41,974 bases of DNA from Guyparkeria sp. SCN-R1. Lineage in GTDB: Bacteria; Pseudomonadota; Gammaproteobacteria; Halothiobacillales; Halothiobacillaceae. The notes beneath the pieces were generated by a model. That model saw only the letters and a list, made by a program, of their open reading frames with translations, was not told the DNA's origin and did no database searches. The stretch lies in contig NZ_QZMT01000016.1 in assembly GCF_003932495.1 (NCBI RefSeq), positions 1 to 41,974 on the forward strand, read 5' to 3'. Shown here one piece after another: positions 26,169-34,249 of the stretch. Made by a program: the position numbers and the translations under genes. Numbering within the stretch: the stretch's first letter is position 1; each line of letters starts with the position of its first letter.

Positions 26169-27806
26169 TCACTCGGCCAACGCGGCCCGGTTGCGCCCCG
26201 CCGCCTTGGCGCGATACATCGCCCGATCGGCCGCCCGCACCAGGTCATCGCCACCGACCGCGTGGTCTGGGTAAAGGGCCACACCGATACTCGCCGACAC
26301 CCCCACGGTCTGCCCCTCGACTGTTAACGGCTCGGCCAACGATCGACACAACGCCCCGGCGACCGCCAATGCCTCCTCGCTGCCGGCAGGGGTATGCAGG
26401 AGGACGACGAACTCGTCCCCACCCAGCCGCCCCACCAGATCGGACTCGCGCAGACCGTCGACCAGCCGCCAGGCGGTGGTCACCAGCACTTCGTCCCCGG
26501 CGGCATGACCGAGACGGTCGTTGATCGGCTTGAACTCATCGAGGTCGATAAACAACAGGGCCACCTTCTCGCCGTGCCGGGCCGCAAGCCGCAATGACTG
26601 CTCGAGATGTTCGAAGAACAACGCCCGATTGGCCAGTCCGGTCAAGCCATCGTGCTGGGCCAACTGACGGATGCGCTCCTCCATGGCACGCCGTTCGGTG
26701 ATATCGCGGGCGATGCCGAGAAACGCCACCACCTCGCCGTTTTCACCACGCAACGCCGCGGCATTGCTGATATGCCAACGCCAATGGCCGTCCTGATGAC
26801 GCACCCGGTACTCGATGCCGCTCTGCGGCTGGCCGGAAGTCAGCACCTGCTCGAGGAAGCCCTGGCAATGAGACAGGTCCGCCGGGTGCAGGTAGTCACG
26901 GATATGGGTGCCGACCACGGTATCGACCGGGTGGCCCAGTGTTGTGGCCCAATTGGGCGAAACGTAGCTGAACACCCCGTCGGGCGTGAGCGTATAGATG
27001 ATGTCGTTGGCGTTCTCGACCAGCTGTCGATAGCGGGCCTCACCGATGCGCAGCTCGTCCTCTAGCGTCTTGCGCCGTGAGATGTCGTTGACGTAGCCGG
27101 TCCAGATGATCGTGCCATCCTGCAGCCGTTGCGGCAGATCGTTGGCCTCCACCCAGAGTACGCGGCCATCACGATGGCACATGCGGAATTCCGCCTGCCA
27201 GGGCTCCAGCCGCCTGCCTGACTCGATGCTGTCGGCCAGCACGCGATCGCGATCCTCCGCGTGAATCCGGCCAAGCAAGGCCTCGGCATCAGCGAGCACC
27301 TCGGCCTGACTCACGCCGAACATCTCCTCGACCCGTTGGCCAACGAACAGAAATCGCCAGTCCTCTCCGCCCGACCACTGCAACTGGTAGACAAAGCCAG
27401 GCAACTGCCGCGAGACCGTATGCAACTGCTGGGCGAAATCCCGGCTCCAGGTGATATCCCGCGCCGATCCCAACAACTCCACCACTTCGCCCTGCTCGTC
27501 GCGCAGCGGGCTCAACTGGATCTGCCAACTGCGATTGCCGCTGGGCACATCGAAAATCGACTCGACCAGGGCCGGCTCGCCGCTGGCGAAGCACTCGGCA
27601 TACACGGTCTCGAGATGTTCGGCCTGTTCGGCAGGCAGGAGCTCGCGCGGTGTCTTGCCCACGATCTGTTCGCGGGACAGCCCGGTATCTCGCAGCAGGG
27701 CGGCGTTGACTTCGCGATAGACAAACGCGCGATCCGCTCGCCGGGCGATCAGAAAGAGCACGTCCTGCGATTGCTCGAAACAGGCCTGATAGGGAACTCT
27801 CGGCAT
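26169..27806 (-). CDS. Multi-PAS diguanylate cyclase
   Basis: A cytoplasmic 545-residue sensor that makes cyclic-di-GMP from two GTP. Three PAS domains lie in about 1-120, 125-250 and 255-375; the last contains TPDGVFSYVSPNWATTLGHPVDTVVG and a PAC segment. The GGDEF domain (~376-545) begins HDGLTGLANRALFFEHLE and has an intact GGDEF near 460. RESD lies five residues before it, matching the RxxD inhibitory site. No EAL domain or transmembrane segment is present. The start at 27806 was chosen because the longer frame runs into tRNA-Phe. It is cotranscribed with dinB. Confidence 0.9.
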   Translation of the reverse strand: MPRVPYQACFEQSQDVLFLIARRADRAFVYREVNAALLRDTGLSREQIVGKTPRELLPAEQAEHLETVYAECFASGEPALVESIFDVPSGNRSWQIQLSPLRDEQGEVVELLGSARDITWSRDFAQQLHTVSRQLPGFVYQLQWSGGEDWRFLFVGQRVEEMFGVSQAEVLADAEALLGRIHAEDRDRVLADSIESGRRLEPWQAEFRMCHRDGRVLWVEANDLPQRLQDGTIIWTGYVNDISRRKTLEDELRIGEARYRQLVENANDIIYTLTPDGVFSYVSPNWATTLGHPVDTVVGTHIRDYLHPADLSHCQGFLEQVLTSGQPQSGIEYRVRHQDGHWRWHISNAAALRGENGEVVAFLGIARDITERRAMEERIRQLAQHDGLTGLANRALFFEHLEQSLRLAARHGEKVALLFIDLDEFKPINDRLGHAAGDEVLVTTAWRLVDGLRESDLVGRLGGDEFVVLLHTPAGSEEALAVAGALCRSLAEPLTVEGQTVGVSASIGVALYPDHAVGGDDLVRAADRAMYRAKAAGRNRAALAE

Positions 27807-27901
27807 CGATGCGCTCTGCCTCCGCCTTTGACATGACCAGTATGCGGCCAGCGGCGCCGGCACAAAAGACAGCCAGGCAAGACCACATTTCCCGAAACGA
27901 A

Positions 27902-27931
27902 AAAACCCCCGATGCGAGGATCGGGGGTTTT
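27902..27931 (-). terminator. Terminator of tRNA-Phe
   Basis: A 12-bp perfect stem AAAACCCCCGAT / ATCGGGGGTTTT with a 6-nt loop lies 9 bp after the tRNA 3' end. A run of T follows on the minus strand. Confidence 0.85.
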
Positions 27932-27940
27932 CGGGAATCG

Positions 27941-28016
27941 TGGTGGCCAGAGAGGGAATCGAACCCCCGACACGGGGATTTTCAATCCCCTGCTCTACCA
28001 ACTGAGCTATCTGGCC
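27941..28016 (-). tRNA. tRNA-Phe (GAA)
   Basis: A 76-nt cloverleaf on the minus strand, CCA encoded. The 5' end is GGCCAGATAGCTCAGTTGG, the anticodon loop TTGAAAA gives anticodon GAA, and the T-arm has GGTTCGATTCC. It is a single-gene unit with its own promoter and terminator. Confidence 0.95.
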
Positions 28017-28075
28017 ATGTCCGCTTGTCGCTGCCGGCGCACATCAGGCGCCGTCGCCGGGCGACGAGGCTGCGC

Positions 28076-28104
28076 ATTTAACGGCAAAATCGACGCGCGG
28101 TCAA
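28076..28104 (-). promoter_or_regulatory. Promoter of tRNA-Phe
   Basis: On the minus strand, -35 TTGACC (28099-28104) and -10 TTAAAT (28076-28081) are 17 bp apart, about 60 bp upstream of the tRNA. Confidence 0.6.
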
Positions 28105-28169
28105 CCCCGCCCCGGGAGGATCGAGGGCGGATCGGCGCCGAACGACCCAAGCCGTTTTCCGACCAGAGG

Positions 28170-28198
28170 CTGACGTGCCGCGGCGGGCATTGTATGCT
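28170..28198 (+). promoter_or_regulatory. Candidate promoter of the his operon (hisB)
   Basis: CTGACG (28170-28175) and TATGCT (28193-28198) have a 17-bp spacer and lie about 60 bp upstream of the hisB ATG. Confidence 0.5.
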
Positions 28199-28258
28199 CC
28201 CGATTCGGGAAGGTTTCCCGCTTAACCAAATTCCAACCGCCCGAGACGCGAACCGACC

Positions 28259-28852
28259 ATGGCCGCACGCACCGCGCAGATCCGCCGCGAGACCAACGAG
28301 ACCCGCATCGCCATCGACATCAATCTCGACGGCGAGGGCAAGGCCCGCCTCGAGACCGGCGTGCCCTTCTTCGAACACATGCTCGACCAGATCGCCCGCC
28401 ACGGGCTGATCGACATCACGCTGAGCTGCGACGGCGACACCGAGATCGACGATCACCACACCGTCGAGGACTGCGGCATCGTGCTGGGCCAGGCGGTGGC
28501 CAAGGCCGTCGGCGACAAGCGTGGCATCTACCGCTACGGGCATGCCTACGTGCCGCTCGACGAGGCGCTCTCGCGCGTGGTGATCGACCTGTCCGGGCGG
28601 CCGGGACTCGAGTTCAACTGCGACTTCACTCGTTCGCTGATCGGCCGCTTCGAGACCGAACTGGTCGAGGAATTCTTCCGCGGCTTCGTCAACCACGCTG
28701 GCGCGACGTTGCACGTCGACAACCTCCGCGGGCGCAACGCGCACCACCAGGCCGAGACGATGTTCAAGGCCTTCGGCCGGGCACTGCGGATGGCATTGAG
28801 CGCCGACGACCGGCAGGCCGACGCCATCCCGTCGACCAAGGGCTCGCTGTGA
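28259..28852 (+). CDS. hisB: Imidazoleglycerol-phosphate dehydratase
   Basis: Sixth step of histidine synthesis: Mn2+-dependent dehydration of imidazoleglycerol phosphate. The 197-residue monofunctional form lacks the phosphatase domain fused in E. coli HisB. Metal-binding His motifs are intact: [19 protein letters not shown], and [22 protein letters not shown]. The TGA stop has only its T outside the downstream inverted-repeat element; the GA belongs to the element's first bases. It begins the cluster hisB-hisH-hisA-hisF-hisI-hisE. Confidence 0.96.
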   Translation: MAARTAQIRRETNETRIAIDINLDGEGKARLETGVPFFEHMLDQIARHGLIDITLSCDGDTEIDDHHTVEDCGIVLGQAVAKAVGDKRGIYRYGHAYVPLDEALSRVVIDLSGRPGLEFNCDFTRSLIGRFETELVEEFFRGFVNHAGATLHVDNLRGRNAHHQAETMFKAFGRALRMALSADDRQADAIPSTKGSL

Positions 28853-28994
28853 GGCGCCTCGGAAAATCGTCGCGAGGTGCACGAGTGCAAGGAGCCGCGG
28901 AGCGAGCGACGAGACATATCGGCAAGATAGGTGAGGAGCGAGTGAGCACGCGACGCAGCAATCGGGTGGCGCAGCAGATTTTACGAGGTGCCTC
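28851..28994. mobile_element. 144-bp MITE-like inverted-repeat element between hisB and hisH
   Basis: Terminal inverted repeats GAGGCGCCTCGGAAAATC (28851-28868) and the complement of 28977-28994 match at 16 of 18 positions. The interior has no ORF and carries repeated GAGCGAG-type words. The left end supplies the GA of the hisB TGA. The right end supplies GAGGTG at 28985-28990, seven bases before the hisH ATG. No second copy lies in this window. It is unrelated in sequence to the 265-bp elements. Confidence 0.7.
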
Positions 28995-28997
28995 GTA

Positions 28998-29630
28998 ATG
29001 CAGATCGCCGTCGTTGATTACGGGATGGGCAACCTGCGCTCGGTGGTCAAGGCCATCGAGCACGTCGCCCCGGATGGTGCCCACGTGGTGCTCACCGACG
29101 CCCCCGAGGTGATCCTGGAATCCGAGAAGGTGGTCTTCCCCGGCCAGGGGGCGGCGGCCCAGTGCATGAGCGCCCTGCGCGAGCGCAACCTGCCCGCCGC
29201 CCTGCGCGAGGCGGCGCAGACGCGGCCGTTCCTCGGCATCTGCATGGGCATGCAGGTGCTGCTGGAGCGCTCGGAGGAGAACGATGGCGTCGACCTGCTG
29301 GGCTGGTTTCCCGGCCAGGTCAAGCGCTTTCGCCCCGAGGATGAGTCGCTCAAGGTGCCGCAGATGGGCTGGAACCAGCTGCACCAGACGCAGGATCACC
29401 CGCTGTTTGACGGCATTCGTCAGGACGCGCGCTTCTATTTCGTGCACAGCTATTACTGTGAGCCGACGAACCCGGCCCACCCGGTCGCGACGGCCGACTA
29501 CGACCTGACCTACTGCGCCGCGCTGGCCGATGACTACGTCTTCGCCATCCAGGCACACCCGGAGAAGAGCGCCGACGACGGCCTCAAGCTCCTGGCCAAT
29601 TTCACCCGCTGGTCCGGACCTTGGTCCTGA
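28998..29630 (+). CDS. hisH: Imidazole glycerol phosphate synthase, glutaminase subunit
   Basis: A class I glutamine amidotransferase that passes ammonia to HisF. It is 210 residues long and starts [23 protein letters not shown]. The nucleophile Cys is in [17 protein letters not shown] (near residue 82), and the His-Glu pair in [18 protein letters not shown]. Its start lies 3 bp after the 144-bp inverted-repeat element, whose right end holds the only good Shine-Dalgarno, GAGGTG. hisA and hisF follow. Confidence 0.96.
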   Translation: MQIAVVDYGMGNLRSVVKAIEHVAPDGAHVVLTDAPEVILESEKVVFPGQGAAAQCMSALRERNLPAALREAAQTRPFLGICMGMQVLLERSEENDGVDLLGWFPGQVKRFRPEDESLKVPQMGWNQLHQTQDHPLFDGIRQDARFYFVHSYYCEPTNPAHPVATADYDLTYCAALADDYVFAIQAHPEKSADDGLKLLANFTRWSGPWS

Positions 29631-29673
29631 CCGCATCGCAACACGACAGCCGCATTTCGAGGACGCCCGAATC

Positions 29674-30429
29674 ATGCTCCTGATCCCCGCCATCGATCTC
29701 AAGGAAGGCAAATGCGTGCGCCTGCGCCAGGGGCGCATGGACGACGACACCGTCTTTTCCGACGACCCGGTCGCCGTGGCCGGCCGCTGGGTGGAGGCCG
29801 GCGCGCGCCGTCTGCACCTGGTTGACCTCGACGGCGCCTTCGCCGGCAGCCCCAAGAACCGCGAGGTCATCAAGGCCATCTGCGAGGCCTACCCGGACCT
29901 GCCGATCCAGGTCGGTGGCGGCATCCGCGACGAGGCCACCATCGAGCAGTACCTCGAACTGGGCGTGGATTTCGTCATCATCGGCACCAAGGCGGTCTCC
30001 GAACCGCACTTCGTCGAGGATGTCTGCCTGGCCTTCCCCGGGCACATCATCGTCGGCCTGGACGCGCGTGACGGCAAGGTGGCGATCGACGGCTGGTCGA
30101 AGCTCTCGCACCACGACATCCACGACATGGCCCAGCGCTTCGAGACCGACGGCGTCGCCGCGATCGTGTTCACCGACATCTCCCGCGACGGCATGATGCA
30201 GGGCGCGAACATCGAGGCGACCCGCGAGCTGGCCAAGTCGGTACGCATCCCGATCATCGCCTCGGGTGGCGTGACCGACATGAGCGACATCGATCTCTTG
30301 ATCGACGCCGCCGACGACGGCGTCTCCGGCGCGATCATCGGCCGGGCGCTCTACGAAGGCACCATCGACTTGAAGGAAGCCCAGAAACGCATCGACGACC
30401 GTGCGGGCATCCCGCCGTTCTCCGAGTAG
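29674..30429 (+). CDS. hisA: ProFAR isomerase
   Basis: An Amadori isomerase of histidine synthesis with a TIM-barrel fold. The start at 29674 ([20 protein letters not shown]) gives 251 residues; the in-frame extension into hisH is not family-like. The catalytic Asp residues are in PAIDLKEG and in DVRDGK-like [13 protein letters not shown]; phosphate-binding blocks are [18 protein letters not shown] and [11 protein letters not shown]. It lies 43 bp after hisH and 3 bp before hisF. Confidence 0.96.
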   Translation: MLLIPAIDLKEGKCVRLRQGRMDDDTVFSDDPVAVAGRWVEAGARRLHLVDLDGAFAGSPKNREVIKAICEAYPDLPIQVGGGIRDEATIEQYLELGVDFVIIGTKAVSEPHFVEDVCLAFPGHIIVGLDARDGKVAIDGWSKLSHHDIHDMAQRFETDGVAAIVFTDISRDGMMQGANIEATRELAKSVRIPIIASGGVTDMSDIDLLIDAADDGVSGAIIGRALYEGTIDLKEAQKRIDDRAGIPPFSE

Positions 30430-30432
30430 GCC

Positions 30433-31206
30433 ATGGGGCTTGCCAAGCGCATCATTCCCTGCCTGGACGTGGCCGAGGGTCGCGTGGTCAAGGGCGTTCA
30501 GTTCGAGGGCCTGCGTGACGCCGGCGACCCGGTCGAGGCGGCGCGCCGCTACAACCAGGCCGGTGCCGACGAGCTGACCTTCCTCGACATCTCCGCCTCC
30601 CACGAGGGGCGCGAGACCATGCTGCACGTGGTCGAGGCCGTCGCCGCCGAGGTATTCATCCCGCTGACGGTCGGCGGCGGCATCCGCACGCTGGCCGACG
30701 TGCGCCGGCTGCTGCACGCCGGGGCCGACAAGGTATCGATCAACACCACGGCCGTGCATCACCCCGAGCGCATCAAGGAGATGAGCGACGCGGTCGGCTC
30801 GCAGTGCATCGTGGTCGCCATCGACGCCCGGCGCGTCTCGGGCGAAGACGAACCGCCGCGCTGGGAGATCTTCACCCACGGCGGGCGCAACCCGACCGGG
30901 CTGGATGCCGTCGAGTGGGCCGAACACATGGCCGCGCTGGGCGCCGGTGAGCTGCTGGTCACCAGCATGGACCGCGACGGCATGCAGCAGGGCTTCGACC
31001 TCGAATTGACCCGCGCGGTTAGTGACGCCGTACCGATCCCGGTGATCGCCTCCGGCGGCGTGGGCAACCTCGATCACCTCGTCGACGGCATCACGCAGGG
31101 CCATGCCGATGCCGTGCTCGCCGCCAGCATCTTCCACTTCGGCACCTACAGCATCAGTGGGGCCAAGGCCGTGATGGCCAAGGCCGGGATCGAGGTGCGC
31201 GACTGA
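30433..31206 (+). CDS. hisF: Imidazole glycerol phosphate synthase, cyclase subunit
   Basis: The cyclase half of the HisH-HisF synthase, which makes imidazoleglycerol phosphate and AICAR. It is 257 residues long with start [33 protein letters not shown]. The two catalytic Asp lie in [12 protein letters not shown] and [13 protein letters not shown]; the phosphate sites are [16 protein letters not shown] and [11 protein letters not shown]. It is tightly linked to hisA. Confidence 0.97.
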   Translation: MGLAKRIIPCLDVAEGRVVKGVQFEGLRDAGDPVEAARRYNQAGADELTFLDISASHEGRETMLHVVEAVAAEVFIPLTVGGGIRTLADVRRLLHAGADKVSINTTAVHHPERIKEMSDAVGSQCIVVAIDARRVSGEDEPPRWEIFTHGGRNPTGLDAVEWAEHMAALGAGELLVTSMDRDGMQQGFDLELTRAVSDAVPIPVIASGGVGNLDHLVDGITQGHADAVLAASIFHFGTYSISGAKAVMAKAGIEVRD

Positions 31207-31248
31207 ACCTGGCTGCGCCGTCGCGGCTGACGGTTTTTTCGCCATCCC

Positions 31249-31257
31249 TGATATACT
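31249..31257 (+). promoter_or_regulatory. Extended -10 promoter upstream of hisI
   Basis: TGATATACT provides an extended -10 (TGn plus TATACT) in the 98-bp gap between hisF and hisI. A second promoter here would allow separate expression of hisIE-tatABC. The -35 side is weak. Confidence 0.5.
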
Positions 31258-31304
31258 CCCGCGCCGGCCACCGGCCCGCCCACCGCTGAAAGACGACACC
31301 GACA

Positions 31305-31733
31305 GTGACCGAATCTCAGGCAACACCCCCGGCATTCCGCGAGTCGCGCGACTGGATCGAGACGATCGCCTTCGACGAGCACGGCCTGGTGCCGGCCATC
31401 GCACAGGACGCCACGACCGGCCGGGTGTTGATGTTCGCCTGGATGAACCGCGAGGCGGTCGAGAAGACCGCCGAGTTGGGCGAGGCGGTGTACTACTCGC
31501 GCTCGCGCCAGAAACTCTGGCACAAGGGCGAGCAGAGCGGCCACACCCAGAGGGTGCGCGAACTCCGGCTCGACTGCGACGGCGACGTGCTGCTGCTGTC
31601 GATCGAACAGCACGGCGGGATCGCCTGCCACACCGGCCGCGAGTCCTGCTTCTACCGTCGTCTCGAGGGCGGTCGCTGGCAGGCGACCGACGAGGTGAAG
31701 AAATCCCCGGGAGCGATCTATGGCAACGGCTGA
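31305..31733 (+). CDS. hisI: Phosphoribosyl-AMP cyclohydrolase
   Basis: Opens the adenine ring of PR-AMP, the third step of histidine synthesis. It is 142 residues with GTG start. Zinc and active-site blocks are [17 protein letters not shown]-like [36 protein letters not shown], and the C-terminal [13 protein letters not shown]. It is separate from, and overlaps by 14 nt, hisE rather than fused with it as in enterics. Confidence 0.95.
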   Translation: MTESQATPPAFRESRDWIETIAFDEHGLVPAIAQDATTGRVLMFAWMNREAVEKTAELGEAVYYSRSRQKLWHKGEQSGHTQRVRELRLDCDGDVLLLSIEQHGGIACHTGRESCFYRRLEGGRWQATDEVKKSPGAIYGNG

Positions 31734-32061
31734 CCGCCGATCGACCGAGGTGCTGGAACAGCTCGCCGCCCTGCTCGAGCAACGCAAGGGCGCGGATGCG
31801 GACAGTTCCTATGTCGCCAGCCTGTACCAGAAGGGGCGGGCGAAGATCGCCCAGAAGGTGGGCGAGGAAGGGGTCGAGGTCGCGCTTGCCGCGGTAGGCG
31901 ACGACCGCGACGAATTGATCAACGAGATGGCCGACCTGTGGTTCCACAGCCTGGTACTGCTGGCCGATGCCAACCTAACCCCGGCGGACGTGCTCGACGA
32001 GCTCGAACGCCGATTCGGATTGTCGGGCCTTGAAGAAAAGGCACGGCGCGCACAAGATTGA
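31720..32061 (+). CDS. hisE: Phosphoribosyl-ATP pyrophosphatase
   Basis: Hydrolyses PR-ATP to PR-AMP, the second step of histidine synthesis. It is 113 residues with the MazG-like fold: [52 protein letters not shown], in which the E-x2-E and E-x2-D metal ligands are intact. Its start lies inside hisI, and tatA follows 26 bp later. hisE next to tatABC is a recurrent proteobacterial arrangement. Confidence 0.95.
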   Translation: MATADRRSTEVLEQLAALLEQRKGADADSSYVASLYQKGRAKIAQKVGEEGVEVALAAVGDDRDELINEMADLWFHSLVLLADANLTPADVLDELERRFGLSGLEEKARRAQD

Positions 32062-32087
32062 CAGGACATCAGTAGGAGATCGCGATC

Positions 32088-32378
32088 ATGGGTACTTTTA
32101 GCATCTGGCACTGGCTGATCATTCTCGCCATCGTGCTGCTTCTGTTCGGCACCAAGCGTCTGAAGAACCTCGGCACCGATCTCGGTAGCGCGATCAAGGG
32201 CTTCAAGTCCGCCGTGAAGGACGAGTCGGAGAAGGACGAGGAAGAGCAAAAACGCGCCGAGAACCTGGAACACAAGGAGGGCGAGCAGCCCAACGCCAAC
32301 CGGGTGATCGAGAGCGAGACCATCGAGGCGGGCAAGGAAAACACCGCCGAGAAGTCGACCGAGCGCAAGGACAGCTGA
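32088..32378 (+). CDS. tatA: Sec-independent translocase subunit TatA
   Basis: The pore-forming subunit of the twin-arginine translocase. It is 96 residues long. The N-terminal helix is [23 protein letters not shown] with the F-G-x-K hinge, followed by an amphipathic helix [21 protein letters not shown] and a charged, flexible tail. It is the first gene of tatABC, and the ApbE lipoprotein of this window is a possible client. Confidence 0.96.
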   Translation: MGTFSIWHWLIILAIVLLLFGTKRLKNLGTDLGSAIKGFKSAVKDESEKDEEEQKRAENLEHKEGEQPNANRVIESETIEAGKENTAEKSTERKDS

Positions 32379-32404
32379 TCCCAAGCGCGCATCGGTATTG
32401 ATCC

Positions 32405-33001
32405 GTGTTCGGCTTCAGCTTCTGGGAAGTGTCGCTCATTCTGGTCGTGGCCCTGGTGGTCATCGGCCCCGAACGGCTGCCCGGCGTGGCGCGCAAGGCG
32501 GGCGAATGGACCTACAAGGTCCGCAAGTTCGTCGCCAACGCCAAGGCCGAGATGGACAGCGAGTTCAACATGCAGGACATGAAGCAGCTGCTGAACTCGC
32601 AGGAATCCGAGATCAGCAAGCTGCGCGCGATGGTCGAGGAGACCCGCGACGACCTCTCGGGCACCGAGAGGAGCGTCAAAAGCGCCCTGTCCGATGCCGA
32701 ACAGACCATGCGCAGCTCGGCCGAGGCCGAGAAGGCTCGACTCGACAAGGCCGGCAAGCAGGCTGACGGTTCAGAGAACTCCCCGGACACGGGCGCCGAG
32801 GGCAGCCGCCTCAAGGCGCTCGACGACGAGGTGCCCGACACCTTCGAGGACGAGCTGAGCCGACTGGAATCGGAAACCGGCGAGACCTTCCGCCGCCCAT
32901 TCGAATCGGCCGACGCCGACACCCCGGCCGAGCCGGCCACGACCCAGGAATCGACGGCAAAAGACCAAGATGAGCCAACGGAACGCGGACGCGACAACTG
33001 A
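32405..33001 (+). CDS. tatB: Sec-independent translocase subunit TatB
   Basis: Forms the Tat substrate receptor with TatC. It is 198 residues and begins at GTG 32405. The TatB hallmark is FGFSFWEVSLILVVALVVIGPERLPGVARKAG with the conserved Glu and the G-P-E-R-L-P turn. A long amphipathic helix and a disordered acidic tail follow. Its end overlaps tatC by 32 nt. Confidence 0.95.
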   Translation: MFGFSFWEVSLILVVALVVIGPERLPGVARKAGEWTYKVRKFVANAKAEMDSEFNMQDMKQLLNSQESEISKLRAMVEETRDDLSGTERSVKSALSDAEQTMRSSAEAEKARLDKAGKQADGSENSPDTGAEGSRLKALDDEVPDTFEDELSRLESETGETFRRPFESADADTPAEPATTQESTAKDQDEPTERGRDN

Positions 33002-34097
33002 CGAACCCTCCGGTCTGGCGGGTTTCGTCTCGCATCTGGTCGAACTGCGCAACCGGCTGATCAAGTCGGTGGCCGTGGTCTTCGTGCTTTTCCTGGCGCT
33101 TTTCCCGTTCCGCAACGACCTGTTCCGCCTGCTCTCCGATCCGCTGTCGCAGTTCCTGCCGGAAGGCGCCAGCATGATCGCCGTGCAGGTCGCATCGACG
33201 TTCTTCATCCCGCTCAAGCTGGCCGGCTTCACGGCCCTTTTCCTGGCGATCCCGTTCCTGCTCTACCAGCTCTGGGCCTTCATCGCCCCGGGTCTGTACC
33301 AGCACGAACGCAAGATGGTGATCCCGCTGGTTTTCTCCAGCACCGTCCTGTTCTACCTGGGTGCCGCCTTTGCCTACTTCGCGGTCTTTCCGGTGGTCTT
33401 CGGCTTTCTCGCCGGCACCGGCCCGGCGGAAGTCAGCTTCGCGCCCGACATCAACGAGTACCTGAGCTTCGTCATCACGATGTTCTTCGCCTTCGGCTTC
33501 GTGTTCGAAGTGCCGGTGGCGACCGTGCTGTTGATCCTGATCGGCGTGGTCACGCCCGATCAACTGGCAGAAAAGCGCCGCTACGCGATCCTGGTCGCGT
33601 TCATCCTCGGCGCGATCTTCACCCCGCCGGACATCCTGTCGCAGTTCATGATGGCGATCCCGGTCTGGTTCCTCTACGAACTGGGTATCGTCATCGGCCG
33701 GATCCTGCTCAAGCGCCAGGGCGGCCCCGTGCTGCCGACCGACGATGAGCCCGAGCCGGACGACACCCCGCCCGGCGGTGGCACGGGCGGCGGCTCGCCC
33801 GCCGGCGGCAGCCCTGCAACCGCAAGCGGCACGGGCCCCGGCCGGGCCTTTGAAACCGAGAAGGACGACGATTTCGACTTTGATCGCGCCTTCGAGGAGA
33901 TCGAGCGAGAGCAGCAGTCTCTCGAGGCGATCGAGGCCGAGGCGCGTGAAGACGAGGCCACGCAAGGCGCCAGGAAAGAGACGCAGGATGACCAGGCGCC
34001 CAGCGAGCCCGAATCTAAATCCGAGCAAAAAGACTCGGATGCACGTCGAGACCACACGCCCGACGCGAACGACGACGAGCGCAACGACCGGCGCTGA
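32970..34097 (+). CDS. tatC: Sec-independent translocase subunit TatC with long acidic C-tail
   Basis: The polytopic core of the Tat receptor, binding twin-arginine signal peptides. Six transmembrane helices are contained in about residues 25-250. Landmarks are FVSHLVELRNRLIKS near the N-terminus, FIAPGLYQHERKMV in the first periplasmic-cytoplasmic region, and FILGAIFTPPDILSQ. Family members usually end near 250-260 residues; here ~120 more follow, rich in Gly/Pro then Asp/Glu (for example EKDDDFDFDRAFEEIEREQ). The tail is predicted cytoplasmic and disordered. Confidence 0.95.
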   Translation: MSQRNADATTDEPSGLAGFVSHLVELRNRLIKSVAVVFVLFLALFPFRNDLFRLLSDPLSQFLPEGASMIAVQVASTFFIPLKLAGFTALFLAIPFLLYQLWAFIAPGLYQHERKMVIPLVFSSTVLFYLGAAFAYFAVFPVVFGFLAGTGPAEVSFAPDINEYLSFVITMFFAFGFVFEVPVATVLLILIGVVTPDQLAEKRRYAILVAFILGAIFTPPDILSQFMMAIPVWFLYELGIVIGRILLKRQGGPVLPTDDEPEPDDTPPGGGTGGGSPAGGSPATASGTGPGRAFETEKDDDFDFDRAFEEIEREQQSLEAIEAEAREDEATQGARKETQDDQAPSEPESKSEQKDSDARRDHTPDANDDERNDRR

Positions 34098-34249
34098 TAC
34101 CGGTCGACCTCGTCGGCCGGGCGGGACCTTCGCCCGCCCAACCCAGAATGAAACGGATGGCCCGCTGCCCCCGCCGGGCGGATAACGGCGCGCGCCACCC
34201 GATTCGTTCCGGTGATTCCAACCGAAACACGAACAAGGAACGCAAGCCC

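Noticed and set aside
28851-28994. Attenuator or his leader between hisB and hisH
   Set aside because: No leader peptide with His codons or alternative hairpins was found; terminal inverted repeats better fit an inserted element.
29602-31947. 781-residue minus-strand ORF across hisA-hisF-hisI
   Set aside because: It is antisense to three well-supported his genes and has shadow-frame composition.
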